Shown here piece by piece: positions 33,300-45,160 of a DNA stretch of 64,000 bases. Both the position numbers and the translations under genes were made by a program. The notes beneath the pieces were generated by a model. It ran no database searches and was not told the DNA's origin. It worked only from the letters and a program-made list of their open reading frames with translations. The number at the start of each line of letters is the position of its first letter. The stretch's first letter is position 1. The DNA lies in NCBI GenBank assembly GCA_009760855.2, contig WPIO01000023.1, positions 2,954,001-3,018,000 of the forward strand. Direction: 5' to 3'. The DNA is from Cristatella mucedo. Taxonomy: Eukaryota > Bryozoa > Phylactolaemata > Cristatellidae.

Positions 33300-33800
33300 T
33301 TTATCAATTAATTATGTAATGTAGTGTATCTGTCTTCTCCGTCTGTAACTTCGCAAAGACTATCTGCGTGTTACGCAAGAGTTGTTGTATAATGCACTCG
33401 CAGCTTAAGTGGCTTTCGGTACGTATTCGGTAGCCAACAGACTTCATCTCACATAACAAAGATAAAGTGAGAAGCATAGCTTGAGTCAGGAGAGCAGTTG
33501 AGGTAGTGAGTAATGTGAAAGTAGCAGCACAAGACGGCTGGAAAGGATGTGCCATAGTTGGCAGCATAGTTGTTAGTCAGGGGAGTAGTTGTCGTTGCCT
33601 AAGAATCATGGAAGTTAGTGCCACAGTTTAGGACCTGCAGAGCAAAAACTTCTGTTCCCAACGGTCTTTAAGCAGAGGAATGGAAAAGCTAGTGTATTGT
33701 CCATACAGTACCTGAGGGAACGAGGAGGCTGAAACTAGTGCAGCAGTTAAGCTAGGTATGGAGGAGCCAAACCTGGTGGGCCTCGTAGGTCAGCGTAAGA
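33300..33800 (-). mobile_element. LINE, C-terminus and 3' UTR, subfamily P
   Basis: The minus strand reads LTYEAHQVWLLHT, then WTIH/NTLAF and KTVGNRSFCSAGPKLW with frameshifts, and the subfamily-P 3' UTR (TATGCTTCTCACTTTATCTT ... TACACTACATTAC). It is a relative of the 1.0-1.6 kb copy, in opposite orientation and more decayed. Confidence 0.7.
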
Positions 33801-34007
33801 ACTTAGCTCTGTAATCGCTTTGCTACTATTGCATATATAGTAAGTACGTCCCTCAAATTCTAGAAAGATACTCATACTTCTAGGTGAATCCTCTTAATAA
33901 CTTAGTTGCATACGATAATATTGAATGCGTGAAACTAGATTTTGTTGATCTCGCTGTAACTTGACAGGGACATCGAGACTGCTGCCACACAGGTAATGCT
34001 AATTTGA

Positions 34008-34292
34008 ACCGTGATGGCACCCTAGGCAAGGCGGTTGCTTTTCACGACCTCGGCAACGAGGGCGTGGGTTCGAATCCTGTGGTGGGTGATTCTTTATCGT
34101 TGCTGCAAGCGGTGGTGATAGCCGTATAGGCCTTTCTATCGCTATACAAAAGAGGCTGTATTTCTTATATTATCTTGTAGTTCTTATATGTTAAATCAGC
34201 TAGTATTTTCCTAATGTTCATTATTCCCTGATGCTTCACCTTCCAGCATATATAACATGCCTAGTAAGAGAACTGGTTCTCCTAGGGTGCTA
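34008..34292 (+). repeat. SINE-A copy followed by a SINE-B-like tail
   Basis: GTGATGGCACCCTAGGCAAG opens the tRNA-like head, with the B-box GTGGGTTCGAATCCTG at about 34065-34080. The body is interrupted before the 3' end by an extra ATTTCTTATATTATCTTGTAG segment. A second tail (GCCTAGTAAGAGAACTGG...CTAGGGTGCTATGCAAAA) follows at 34257-34292. Confidence 0.75.
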
Positions 34293-34377
34293 TGCAAAAG
34301 TCTTCCAGCCTGCTATCCCGGTACTTCTAGATATAAACTCAAGCAAGTTTGCCAAATCCATGTTTTCGTATCTGCAG

Positions 34378-34473
34378 GCAAAAGCCTTCGAAGCATCGTT
34401 AGGAGTGAAGATTAAGAACAAATATGACATGCAATTTTTTATGCTATCCTTGGCTATTTTGGTCGATTTGCAG
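34378..34473 (+). CDS. Weak exon candidate
   Basis: A 96-base segment between CTGCAG and TTGCAG|GTGCTT is open in one frame (KAFEASLGVKIKNKYDMQFF...). The splice-like borders are the only support, with no recognised homology. It probably belongs to a longer chance ORF (34231-34611). Confidence 0.15.
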
Positions 34474-35429
34474 GTGCTTAGCTCTGAGAAATGCTTTGAC
34501 TCCCACGAATTCGCGTGGCTGGCTACTGTTGCCGTTGGTCTCGTGGCTGCGTTCTTCCACGCAAATGTGGACGTGCCGCGAGTGCCCAGCAGCAGCCGGC
34601 AGGATGGCTAGAACATCTGTAGCTAATGGAGCGTACCCGGCTGCTCGCTTGCCAGGCACCACTTCCTTCCTCTGTCGCCTTGGGGCAGTGCCAAAGCCCT
34701 CCCCCTGGCTTCCTTGCCTGCAGGCCTAATGCATACACAGTGGCTATTCACACATTTTGCGTATAACAGGGACGCACAATGCGCGCTCACACATTTTTCA
34801 ATGTAAAGCAAAAGAGCAAATAAAGAAGTTGTTTTTAAATTTGCAAATGGATTTTGCTCTTTCTCTGAGTAATTTATCACATTATAGCCCAAACTTGCAC
34901 CGGCAGAAGAGCAATCGGGCTAGCTTGAACTGCATTGCGCTTTCCACCTGTTTACGTAGGCTAGCAGACCAGTCCGAGGCATTCATTTGGTATGCAGAGT
35001 GCCATATCACCGTGCTAGTGGTATCTCGACTCTTTCCTACAAATAGAGACCGCTGCAGACAAGTTCTATCTAACCTTACTCATTGCGCATGACTGCACCT
35101 ACGTGATCTTCATATAAGTGAAAACACAAGATCGCTTATCTGCTAGCTTGCTGTGCTGCTAGCGTCGGCAACGGCAATAGTCGATACTGTGGGTGGATTT
35201 TGCACAGCACTGCCTATTCCCATCTGTGTCAGATATAACTGAATGCGCTTCACCTCAGGAGTACGCTACACATCTTTGGCGCTGACGTGTGCACTTCTTC
35301 GTCCTCGGGCATCTCGGCTGCAGCCATGCCCAACTGTCTGGAATGAACAAAATGCCTATAGGCAGGTCAAGTGCACAGCTGCCTGCAAGCAGCTTTACTG
35401 CAGCTAGGTGCATATGTCGTGAGGGTTGC
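34474..35429. other. No supported gene
   Basis: No recognisable protein or repeat beyond unclassified sequence. Confidence 0.4.
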
Positions 35430-35945
35430 AATTTTGCCACTTCACACCACTTCTCGCCTACCCGCACTGGCTCCAAATCAGGCAGTGCATCGACATCAAG
35501 GTTCTGTCACTTACTTGTAGGTCTCTTTAGTCTCTGCCTATAGCCTCCCTATCAGAACTACTCCGCCACCATGCAAAGAATCGTACAACCCACTGTTCTG
35601 ACGCGAATCGTTTAGCCATACATCGTACAAATGTCAAAACCGTTGGAGACCGTGCCTTTAGTTACTATGCTCCGAAAGTCTGGGACGCACTACCAATGCA
35701 CGTCACAACGACCACTTAATGACGGTATTTAAAAAGAAGCTTAAAACGTTCCTGTTTATTACAGTATTTGGCGGGTCTTTGTGATTCGTCCTTCGTGTGC
35801 ATGTACCTGCTCACGCTATGCCTGCTACTTGTGGATGCTGCCAACAAACATTTGGTAATGCTTCTTATGCAGCATCTGTAAAGTGCCTTGAGAGCCATTT
35901 AGTTCTCTGAGATATATTCTATACAAATATATTATTATTATCATT
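35430..35945 (+). mobile_element. LINE C-terminus and 3' UTR, subfamily X
   Basis: It carries the RT tail in broken frames (FATSHHFSPTRTGSK; RTNVKTVGDRAFSYYAPKVWD reconstructs as in the family only across one frame). TTTAAAAAGAAGCTTAAAACG, the AACATTTGGTAATGCTTCT box and GTGCCTTGAGAGCCATTTAG follow, then a (TTA)n tail at 35930-35945. It is one of the less diverged copies. Confidence 0.75.
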
Positions 35946-35954
35946 ATTGCTCAT

Positions 35955-36802
35955 ATGAACGAGCTAACTCACCCATTAGTGACATCACATCTAGATGATT
36001 GCAATTCCTTTTATTCAGGACTCCTGGCCTGTGACCATTAATCTTCTGCAAGTTGTGCAAAGCTCCGTGACTCGTCAGTCGTCACTCGTCACTAGCATAG
36101 CATAGTTGCCACATCACACTGCTTCTGTCGGAGCTTCACTGGCTCCCTATCAAGCATAGAATCGATTTCAAAGACCTCCATCTGGCTTATTGGTCACTTC
36201 ACTCGCTCGCAGAGCACACCTGTTCGTCGACCTCGTTGCTGCTCTAGTGTGCTCTCGCACAACCCACTCGTCAGCATCTGGTCGTCTGAACGTTCCTGGC
36301 ACTTCATTGAAATCCCTTGGTGAGCCCTCAGCTCGTATTCACCGAAAGTCTGGAGCTCGCTTCCGGTTACGGTCACCATCTGCTATGACCTTGCATTCTT
36401 CAAGTACCCCTTTGCAGACCTTATTGAGCGGCAGCGCATTTTGCTCCTCCAGCCCGTCCTTCCGGACAGCCGAACAGCGCTCATCGATTCAGTGCATGCT
36501 ACAAGCCACTAACCGGTATTACTAAGCCGTGACCATTAGTGTCTGCATGCTTGTTTTAGCATGCTGACCTAAGCACGCTGCTGCATGTTCTCTTTTGCAT
36601 ACTTGATAACGTGCACGACCCTAACGCTTGATTACTCATTCTCTCGAAAACTTGTAAAAGGCCTAGATAAAGAGTAAGCTCTGTTGGGGTGCTATACAAA
36701 CGACCTATCATTGCTATTATTTTTTTAACAAGTTATAAAGAGTAAGCTCTGTTGGGGTGCTATACAAACGACCTATCATTGCTATTATTTTTTTTAACAA
36801 GT
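35955..36802 (+). mobile_element. LINE C-terminus and 3' end, with a tandem-duplicated tail
   Basis: It starts within the post-RT region (HPLVTSHLDDCNSFYSGLL, family TSRLDFCNSLL), continues through decayed C-terminal sequence (IESISKTS, HRKSGARFR), and ends in GGGGTGCTATACAAACGACC. The last 68 bases are duplicated in tandem (36667-36734 and 36735-36802). It directly follows the 35.4-35.9 kb copy. Confidence 0.65.
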
Positions 36803-37565
36803 CCAACTCGCCCTGCATGCAAGCTGCTTGTTTGTAGTCCTAGTCCAGGGGCGCAGCAAAGATGCGCTAGCCAGCTTTGGACTCAGTCCGTGGGCTTTGG
36901 CCTCCTCCTCCGACAGGGCACTGTTTGGACTTCAGCATGTGGCCTCAATTGCCTATTGAGTGCTTCACAATTATGGCTACAGCTACCCTGGTCACTGCTG
37001 ATGGGTCTTGGCTAGCTGCTAGCCAAGCCAGTGCCAGTGGTGCATTTGTAACCCCGTGGCCTCGCTAATAGCTTTGATGCTCGAATACTGCACACGCACA
37101 GAGGCTAGCTGACTGATCTTAACTGGCTCCAGGACGTAGCATGCTGCCTTCCGTTCATGGCCCGGGTGGTGGGTTGGTAGGGAGCAGGGGCCACCAAGCT
37201 GGCTGTCTCCTCAAAGTGGCTGCGAGGTGCCAGCCGACTTGTCGCAGCCAATAGATTGCTGCCGAGGTGGCTTGTTGGCAGGGACAGGGACCTGCCTTTT
37301 TAACCTTCCTTTCTTGCATGCCACAGAACACGAACTGTGCCCACCAAGCAAAGTCTCAAGGCAGCAAGGAAACTGCCGGCATGCATTTAGGTTGTCAAGG
37401 TGAAATATCACACAAGTATCCAACATATATGGCTAAATTTCAGGAAAACGATGAATCCTTATTGGCTAGAATATATCGAAATCACAAGGCCAGTCCAGGT
37501 GTGGTAGCATCGGCAACAATAGCAGTAGTAGTTTCGTGGACGGTGGTGACAGCACCAGCTGGGTA
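36803..37565. other. No supported gene
   Basis: Unclassified sequence; overlapping frames only. Confidence 0.4.
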
Positions 37566-37960
37566 GCAGGGGAAGGGCGTGAGTAGGAGGAGGAGGAACA
37601 GGAGCAGCAAGAGCAGGGGCAGAAGGAGCAGGGACAGAGGTTAGCAGCAAGGAAAGAAGAAACATGGGCAGAAGGAGCAGAGATGAGCAGGGGCAGAAGG
37701 AGCAGAGAGGAACAGGAGCAGAGAGGAGCAGGGTCAGAGGGAGCAGCAGGCGAAGAAGGAGCAGGAGCAGAGATGAGCAGGGGCAGAAGGTGCAGAGTGA
37801 GCAGGGTCAGATGGGGCAGGAGCAAAGGGAGCAGGAGGTGGAGGAGTAGGAGTAGGAGGTGGAGGAGTAGGAGCAGGATGTGGAGGACCAGGGGCAGCAG
37901 TGGCCGGAGAAGTAGCAGCAGCAGAGAAATACACAGGAGGAGCATGCAGGTTGGGTAGGT
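37566..37960. repeat. Purine-rich GGAGCAG-type degenerate repeat
   Basis: Irregular GGAGCAG, GGGGCAGAAG and GGAGGAGTAGG units extend over nearly 400 bases. They produce spurious long frames on both strands. Confidence 0.85.
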
Positions 37961-39033
37961 AGATTGGTGCAAGTGACCCGTCAGCCAGAGGGATCTTGAA
38001 GTCGATTCGATGCTTGATAGCCGTAGGGTGAAGTTCATAAAGAAGGGGTGTGGTATGGCAGCTATGCCACTGATGGCAGACCAACCTAGCTGTTGAGTTT
38101 TTACCGGTTGCAGACCATGAGGACACGGCAGATATAGTGGTTATAACAGAAAGAGAGACGGTTGAGGAGGGGAAAAAAGTAAGAGTTTGAGAAAATGAGA
38201 GAGATAGAGAGAGTGGCAGCAAAGGATTAGAGAGGGGAATGGCAAGAGAGAAGGTGAAATGCAAGAGAGGAGGAAGAAAGACAAGAAGGAAAGAGAGAAG
38301 AGAAAACAGAAGGGGAAGAAAAGCAGGCTATGGGTCTGCTTGCAGTTCGCGAGTATTCGAACTGTGGTTGGTAGCTGGTGTGACATCACTGGCTGCTGCT
38401 TTGAGAGTGCTGCCTGACCTTATGGCACTCTGGCTGGAAGCTTAGCGTTGTGGCTCTCCTCAGAATGACCGAATGTCGGCCGCTACCGGGCAACGCTGCC
38501 GACAAGATTATCTGAAACCAGGAGCAACCTGCAGTGCTGCCTATATAGCTTGCAGTGGATGAGCCGGCCTTTTTATCTGTCTGCCGGTGCCCTGGTGCTT
38601 TGGCTTGCCGTCTGCATAAATGGCATGGCAGTCAGCTTGGCCAATCGCCAGCAGTCAGTACTTGGTAGCTGACAAAGTTAATTGAAACTGAGCACCCTTG
38701 CCCGTTGCCTACATACTATGGTCTTTATCGAGTGATTCAGAGCCACCAGCCATCAAGAATCTCGTGGTTGGATGCTGCACTGCATGTAGTTGCAGGTCCC
38801 TGCTAGCTTTTCTAGGCTCACCAGTGGAAGTTGTTTGGCTGCTATGCCGTAGCCACGAATTACTAGGTCGGGAATCTTCCTTGTTCGATCGTTTGGAGCT
38901 TTATTTTCTTAGGTCTCAAGCCTGTCAATTTGGCTAAATGATTGCCCGAGACTCGGCCTGCAGTAGATCCTTTTATATTTTGCACCTCTTCCTCCAGTAA
39001 AGCTACGAATGACCTGAGGGGAAGGAACTTGAT
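37961..39033. other. No supported gene
   Basis: A purine tract (GAGAGA/GGAAGAAA) lies at about 38140-38330; the rest is unclassified. Confidence 0.4.
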
Positions 39034-39985
39034 AGTAATAATAATAATAATACATTTGATAAAGTGCCATCAGAGAACTCAATCTCTTTCTAGGTGTTTT
39101 ACAATTGCTGCAAAGGAAGCACGATCGAATGGTTAGTGGTAGCATGCCGAATACAGCAACAATAACATGGTTAGAGGTGACATGCACAAGATCAGCAAGC
39201 GTGTTTAGTGGCAGCATGCACAGTGTCAGCAGGCGTAAGCACATTAATGACGAATCGCAGGGACCCACAAACTGCAAACAATAAATAAGTGCATCTTTAA
39301 TTTCCTTTTAAATATGATCAAGTCAGGGATGTCGTACCGAAAGTCGGGAGTGAGTTCCAGGTCTCCAAAGGATGTGTGGTTCGTACGAGATATAGGTAAA
39401 CAGTTAGTTAGATTCCAAAAAGCCGGTGATACGATGCTTAGCCTGGTGGGACAGTAAATCTGATGGTAGGCTGAAGCCAAAGAATGAAGGGACCTGAAAG
39501 TGACTGACAAAACCTTGACATCGATGCGTTGCTTGACTTGTAGCCAGTGCAGGTCAGCAAGAAGTGGTTTGATGTGGCTTCTGCAATGCTGACGACAAAC
39601 AAGCCTAGCTGCAGAGTTTTGTACCAGCTGTAAGCGCCTGGGTGCACGTGCCGGTAGGCCAGAAAGCAGTGAGTTATGGAAGTCAAGACGGGATGTGGCA
39701 AAAACATGGACCGATTTAGATGTTGTATCCCTGTCTAAACAAGCCCTAATTTTAGCAATGTTATGTTGCTGAAAGGAGCAGACTTCACTGTGGAGCTGCT
39801 GTGGTTGTTTAATGAAAAGTCACTTTGGAACATGACTCCTAGATTTCGTGCAGATTCAATTGGAGATAACTTCCCTTCCCAGGCAAAAAATCGTCTGCCT
39901 TGATTAGAACTATCGATCACACTGACGGCTAGAAGGCCGGGAATGAACAGTGCCTGCTCAGTAAGAAGTGACAGACACAATTCTT
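39034..39985 (-). mobile_element. LINE post-RT region and 3' UTR, subfamily Y
   Basis: The plus-strand start AATAATAATAATACATTTGA is the reversed (TTA)n tail, followed by the 3' UTR modules. The minus frames read SVTFRSLHSLASAYHQIYCP, ARLVCRQH and SIESARNLGVMFQSDFSLNN. These match the copy at 47.2-47.7 kb (PVESARNVCAMFKSGLSLDD). Frameshifts are present; it stops near 39985. Confidence 0.75.
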
Positions 39986-40599
39986 CGGCATTGTTCTGTC
40001 CCCCAATTATTTCTTACAGTCTGGTGAAACATTGGTACCTATTGGCTGGCCTGGCCTGTACGGTTGATGCTCCTTCAATCGAAATGCATCCAGAGCAGTG
40101 CTGAACCACCTCCCCCTCAAGTTGAACAGATGATTACCATTTCTAGTTGTTAGCAGCTTGATGACCAGGTGCAATAACCTGCCAACGAGTGCCAGTCAGT
40201 CGTGAATATGTAGTCAAGTTTCGTGTAATGCCTAGGTGCTGACCCACGCTTCAGCTGATGGGCATGCCCCTACCCCCCTAAAAGTGTGCAAAGGCTCAAC
40301 ACAGCATGCACATTCTTAAATACGTTACCATGTATCACGTACATATTTTAATGTTTTCACAACATTAAACCCCCTGAATAGGGTCACTTGAGCATTGAAA
40401 TGCAGTTCCAGTGCCTTGGAAACTAGTAGCAAAGAAGCAAAACGATCTGTATTAAAAGTAGAGATTCTTATGGGTGCACAGTTGGGCAATGGTTAAGTGC
40501 TATTAGAAATCTGTGGTAAAACTGGTTTTCATCAGGACTTGAGGAAAAAGTGGGAGAATAGGGTGACATGGTACTTTGTTGCATGCGTTGATGAAGACT

Positions 40600-41095
40600 A
40601 GAGTGAGATTGTGACAAGAGCTGTGGCGGCAGTGGTGGTGTGGTGGCAGCAGCAGGAACAGCAATGGCAGCAGGAGCAGTAAAGGTGGCAGCAGCACTAA
40701 AGGCAGAAGTAGGGGCAAAGGCAGCAAGCAGAAGCACAGGCAGCAGCAGCAAAGGCAGAATAAATAAATAAATAAATAAATCCTAGCTGATTAAACAGCC
40801 TCTTTTTGTATAGCGACAGAAGAGCCTTTACGGCTATCACCACCGCTTGCAGTAGCGATAAAGGATCGCCCACCGCAGGATTCGAACCCACGCCCTCGTT
40901 GCCGAGGTCGTGAAAAGCAACCGCCTTACCTAGTGAGCCAGAAGCTGTAGCAAACGCAGCAGAAGCTTCAAAGGCAGCGAGAGCAGTAAAGGCAGCAGCA
41001 AAGGCAGCAACGCTATTAGTTACGGTAGTGGCAATAGCAGCAGCAAAAGGCAGTAGCAATGGTAGTAGTAGCAGTAGCAATGGTAGCCACAAAGA
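40600..41095. repeat. Degenerate GCAGCA/GGCAGTA-rich tract, interrupted by SINE-A
   Basis: Irregular GGCAGCAGCAGG and GTAGTAGCAG units surround a minus-strand SINE-A (40760-40942). The minus-strand Ala/Leu-rich frames here are composition artefacts. Confidence 0.8.
40760..40942 (-). repeat. SINE-A copy with (TTTA)n tail
   Basis: On the minus strand it runs from CTCACTAGGTAAGGCGG through the B-box GTGGGTTCGAATCCTG and CGGTGGTGATAGCCGTAAAG to TAATCAGCTAGGATTTATTT, ending in (TTTA)n. It is close to the consensus, and its insertion inside a repeat tract marks it as younger than the tract. Confidence 0.8.
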
Positions 41096-41412
41096 CGTGA
41101 TTACACGAATAAGATAGGAGCCGATGGCAGTTGCTTGCCAGGCGTTTGTTTTCAGTGGCTTGCTATCTTTTTATTTCGACAGATGCCAGACACCCCGATA
41201 GCAGCTTGAGCATCGAAAGATGTTCAAGCTGCCATTAGCAGCTGGTATTACGCCGTCGAGAGCCAACCCGAGCCAGCATGACACTGTACTCACACTGTGA
41301 GATGGAGCAGATTGTGGCTTGCACAGCTGCCACCTGTGACTGACACACCTGTGCTAAAAGTGAGCGGTAGCCAAGCTGCAGATAGACAAGGAAGAGCTGG
41401 TTTGGACAGCAG

Positions 41413-41537
41413 TTAAGGTGCTCGCCCAGACCAAGGTCTGGCTGAGGTCCCGGGCTCGAGCCCTGAGGCATATGTCAAGCGCCTGAATAGAGATTAAGTT
41501 ATCTTGAGGTGCTATACAAATGAATTATATTTTATTT
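41413..41537 (+). repeat. SINE-B copy
   Basis: GTGCTCGCCCAGACCAAGG opens the head. GGGCTCGAGCCCTGAGGCAT is the B-box region, and AAGCGCCTGAATAGAGATTA and CTTGAGGTGCTATACAAATG form the LINE-like tail. Confidence 0.8.
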
Positions 41538-41587
41538 AAGGAAGACCAAGAAAGGAAAGACAAAGGCAAGGAGATATTGGTATTCGT

Positions 41588-41745
41588 CCTTGGTGTGCAT
41601 GCACCTACTCACTGATGCCTGCTGCTTGTGGATGTTACCTACAGACATTTGGTAATGCTTTATATGCAGTATCTGTATAGTGCCTAGAGAGAAATTCAGT
41701 TCTCTGAGGGCTCAGTGCAGATTTATTATTATTATTATTAGATAA
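41588..41745 (+). mobile_element. LINE 3' UTR, subfamily X, strongly truncated
   Basis: It contains TGTGCATGCACCTACTCAC, ACATTTGGTAATGCTTTAT, GTGCCTAGAGAGAAATTCAG and a TTATTATTATTA tail; it matches the end of the 35.4-35.9 kb copy. Confidence 0.75.
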
Positions 41746-43641
41746 GGGGTGCAACGCCTAGAAGAGGGGACCTAGGCTAGGCACGAACTGGCCTATGCGA
41801 GGCTGTTGAGCAACTGAATGTATGAACACTTGATTCTATGAGCATGGCAAGAATATGTGTGCCCGTGTTAATGCATATGCATGCATGTTCGTGTGCCGTG
41901 CATGCACTTGCAAACGACTATGTATTCAAGAATGCTCGTGCACGGCCACATGAGAGCACTATTGTGCACGCATGTGTGGTTGCGTGCATGCGCACTCGCA
42001 GGCTATCGAACGCGCACCCACGCGCACAGTTTTTCTTGCACCGACAAGGGGTTGTCTCGCGTATCTGAAAAAAATGGATTTGAAATTCTGCACCCATGAC
42101 CCATGCACCCTGGTTGGCGGTCAGCCGAACCCTTTATGAGTATATCTCGTTGCCTAGGCAGAAGCCTGCTGCAGCGAGCCCACTCTGCCGAAGCCATTGT
42201 GTTGCCCTCACCGAGGTGCCTAAGATGTCGGCAATCTGTGCTTAGTGCTGAGCTTTGTAGGGCCGACGTTAGCCATCTGTTCAGAAGAAGAGCAGTCGGT
42301 TGTGCAGGCTCTTGCTCTAGCTCACACGGGCCGCCGGTCGTGGATCGGCAGTCTGACAGCAGATTACTCATTCGACAGCTCAGCTAACCGGTAACACCCC
42401 TGCCCAGGTGGTACCGGGGTGGCAGCCTGGGAGCGGGTATCACTAGGCTCACTCACGCCTGCTTGCTGACTCAGAGTGGGTGTGGGAGGGTTAGGCTTCA
42501 TGCCTTGTTTGGGAACAGTGTAAACCAGGTCTGCTGACCAGAATCTCTGACCGTAGGCTGCTCTCACAATTCGACGTGGGAATGCAATTTACAATTCCAT
42601 AGACCCACTTGGCAGCAAACTCATTGTAGGAAGCTACGAGTAGATACCCGTTCGCTTTGCTACGGTAGCAACCAGAGACTGCTTTCCTTGAGGCTAGATA
42701 GCGAAACGACAAGGGCGTGGCAGGCTCGGCACCTCGACCGAGCCCCCAACCAAAGTGGCTAGAGCACCATGCCTCCATGCTCCGGCAGCCGCAGCTCGAT
42801 GCCCCGGGCGATATCTTGAGCTTGTGCCGAAGGGTACCCCGCTGACCTGGTCAGGGTCGCCAGAGAATCTTTGTGGCCGGATCCCGCGGCCGATCGTGTT
42901 GGCTGGCGCTCTACTGATTGGGCAGCAAAGTAGCACAAGCAGCCGCTGCGAGAGCAGCAGCATAAGCAGCAGCACAAGCTGAAGCAGCAGCAGTGCAAGC
43001 AGGCTTTCTCTTCTTCTGGTCTGAGTTAGTTAATTTGGCCCAAGGTATATATTTTTAGCTCATATTTTAGCTATGTATTTCAGCTCATTTTTTTAGTTCT
43101 TATTCCATCGGCGTCTTTCTTGATCTTGTCACATCTCAAGCAGCTTGCATTGGAACTGCAATGCACAGGTTCAGCTATTTCGGAGTGCTCTTGCTTATGC
43201 TAGTCTTCCGGATGTACGTTTTGGAGCTGCAAATAAGAGCTTTTACAGTTTTTTATTGTTTCTCAGTCCTGTCAATATCGTGATCACAATGCATTTGATG
43301 CTTGATTAAGGACAGAACTGAGCGGTCTCCTGATCTGCAATTAGCCGCAATGGCATCGGGTTTTGTCTTACATCATCCTACAGACAGCTACATTGGTGAA
43401 AAAACTCGTGCAATACGCCAGCATTCCTCAGGCGTGCACTGATGGGGCAAGCCACTCTTCTCACTCTCTGCGGCATCTACAACTGCCAAGCTATATCCTG
43501 CTCCTCTCTTGCCGCTGCTGCTGCAGACTTAATCCCGAGACAGCAGGAATCTCGGATACACCATGCCTGATTTCAGCCGATCTCTTGGCCAGCTGCCAAA
43601 CGCTGAGCAAGCGTGCACTATGCGTGCAGCCTGAAGGCTAT
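41746..43641. other. No supported gene
   Basis: Moderately GC-rich sequence at 42.1-43.0 kb has overlapping frames on both strands but no recognised protein. Confidence 0.4.
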
Positions 43642-43648
43642 CGAGAGA

Positions 43649-43734
<86 letters not shown>
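43642..43734. repeat. (GA)n microsatellite
   Basis: An almost uninterrupted GA dinucleotide run of about 90 bases. Confidence 0.97.
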
Positions 43735-43737
<3 letters not shown>

Positions 43738-44049
43738 CAGGAGTTCCTTCACAAAGGGGCCTGCTGAGGTGGCTTGCATGGCCTCACTGCCTCTTTCACT
43801 ACTTCTGCCTGCAGTATGTCCATCTATTTGTGTTCTGTCTATCTTGTATTTTATCAAGTTTCTATCTTCAAGGACCAACAGAAATACTGGTGAGATGCTC
43901 AATATTAATACTCCCTGGTTTCATCCGTCACAAACTTGTCTTAATTCTTCTCTCATTCTTGACTCTTTCTTTATCAAGCATATTCTAGGACCAGAATGAA
44001 ACTTTACATGCCTTGCTTGTAATATGTTTACATCGCAGTATCTGAATGA

Positions 44050-44134
44050 TTGCTATACTGTGAACTGCTCTCGAGCATACATTTCAGAACGTTTGCTATA
44101 CTGTGAACTGCTCTCGAGCATACATTTCAGAACG
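44050..44134. repeat. 43-bp direct tandem duplication
   Basis: Two adjacent copies begin TTGCTATACTGTGAACTGCT and end TTTCAGAACG, with no mismatch seen. Confidence 0.93.
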
Positions 44135-45067
44135 GATATAATGTACTGCGGCCTGGGCCAACTATTTACTTGCTCACTGGTAGCTTCAAGCACACGTCAT
44201 GCTGTAGCACGAAGATTTGGCTGTCTCGTCACGTGATATAGCAGCAGGCTAGTGCTCTGCTTAAGTTGGAGAGCCAACGAAAGCAAAAAGGAAATAACAG
44301 GAGACGGTGCCCAAAAATTAGGTCCAATAATGCCAATATCTGCACTTAGTTGAAGTCATCGCCGTGTCACGGAAATCTAATGGCTAACATTATCGTTTTG
44401 CTCATCTTGGTTGGCTTGGCCTTGCAAATGTGGCAGTACTTCAGCCACGGGCCTGTGACTAGACTGGAACGCCTCTCGCCCCATCAGGACGGCCATGCTT
44501 GACGGCTAAACTTGCTAATGACATCTGCCTCTCCTGAGTTAGGTGCTCGGTCACCATCTCTTTGTGTCAAAGCACCGACCAGACGAGGCAGCACCCTGCA
44601 GAGCCATGCCGGGCTGCACTGTGGGCGTTAATTAATAGCCAGCAGCAGCAGCAGCTGTTGCCGACTCAGCTCGTGGCCAGGCCTGGCTGCATCTGATGCT
44701 GCTGCTGCTACTACTCACCGTCTAGCTCGGTGCACCGAGGCGAGGTGGCGGCTGCAGCCACAGTGGCCGCCGGGTGTACAGACGGTGCACTCTGTCGTTC
44801 TGAACAAACAGGTATTGTAATCGCTGGCACATGACTGACCTAGACTGGACCGGAGCACTGATCTGATGAGCAGCCGTCGCAGTAACTCAGTGGTCGGCCA
44901 GGGTTGCCAGAGTTTTCTGAACAGCAGCTCTGCTCTGAACCTCGTTCAGTCTTTTCTGAATGGTGGAGTTGAATAACAGCTAACTGAAACGATAAAATAA
45001 GTGCCTCGATTCCAGACTCGCTTAACAGCCACGATGTACGTTTCAGAGGTTTTTCTCAAGGCGGCTT
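44135..45067. other. No supported gene
   Basis: CAG/CTG-rich patches lie at about 44640-44720. Nothing else is recognised. Confidence 0.4.
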
Positions 45068-45160
45068 ATAGTAATAGTAATAATCGTAATACATTTGTAT
45101 AGGGCTCGCCAGAGAACTTATCTCTGCCTTAGGCACTTTGCACTTATTTATGGCTGAGCC
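45068..45160 (-). mobile_element. LINE tail fragment
   Basis: AGTAATAATCGTAATACATT followed by CTCGCCAGAGAACTTATCTC and GCACTTTGCACTTA is the reversed LINE 3' terminus (about 90 bases). Confidence 0.5.

Noticed and set aside
37466..38264. 176-190-codon frames on the minus strand
   Set aside because: These are translations of the GGAGCAG purine repeat read backwards (Leu/Pro/Ala strings).
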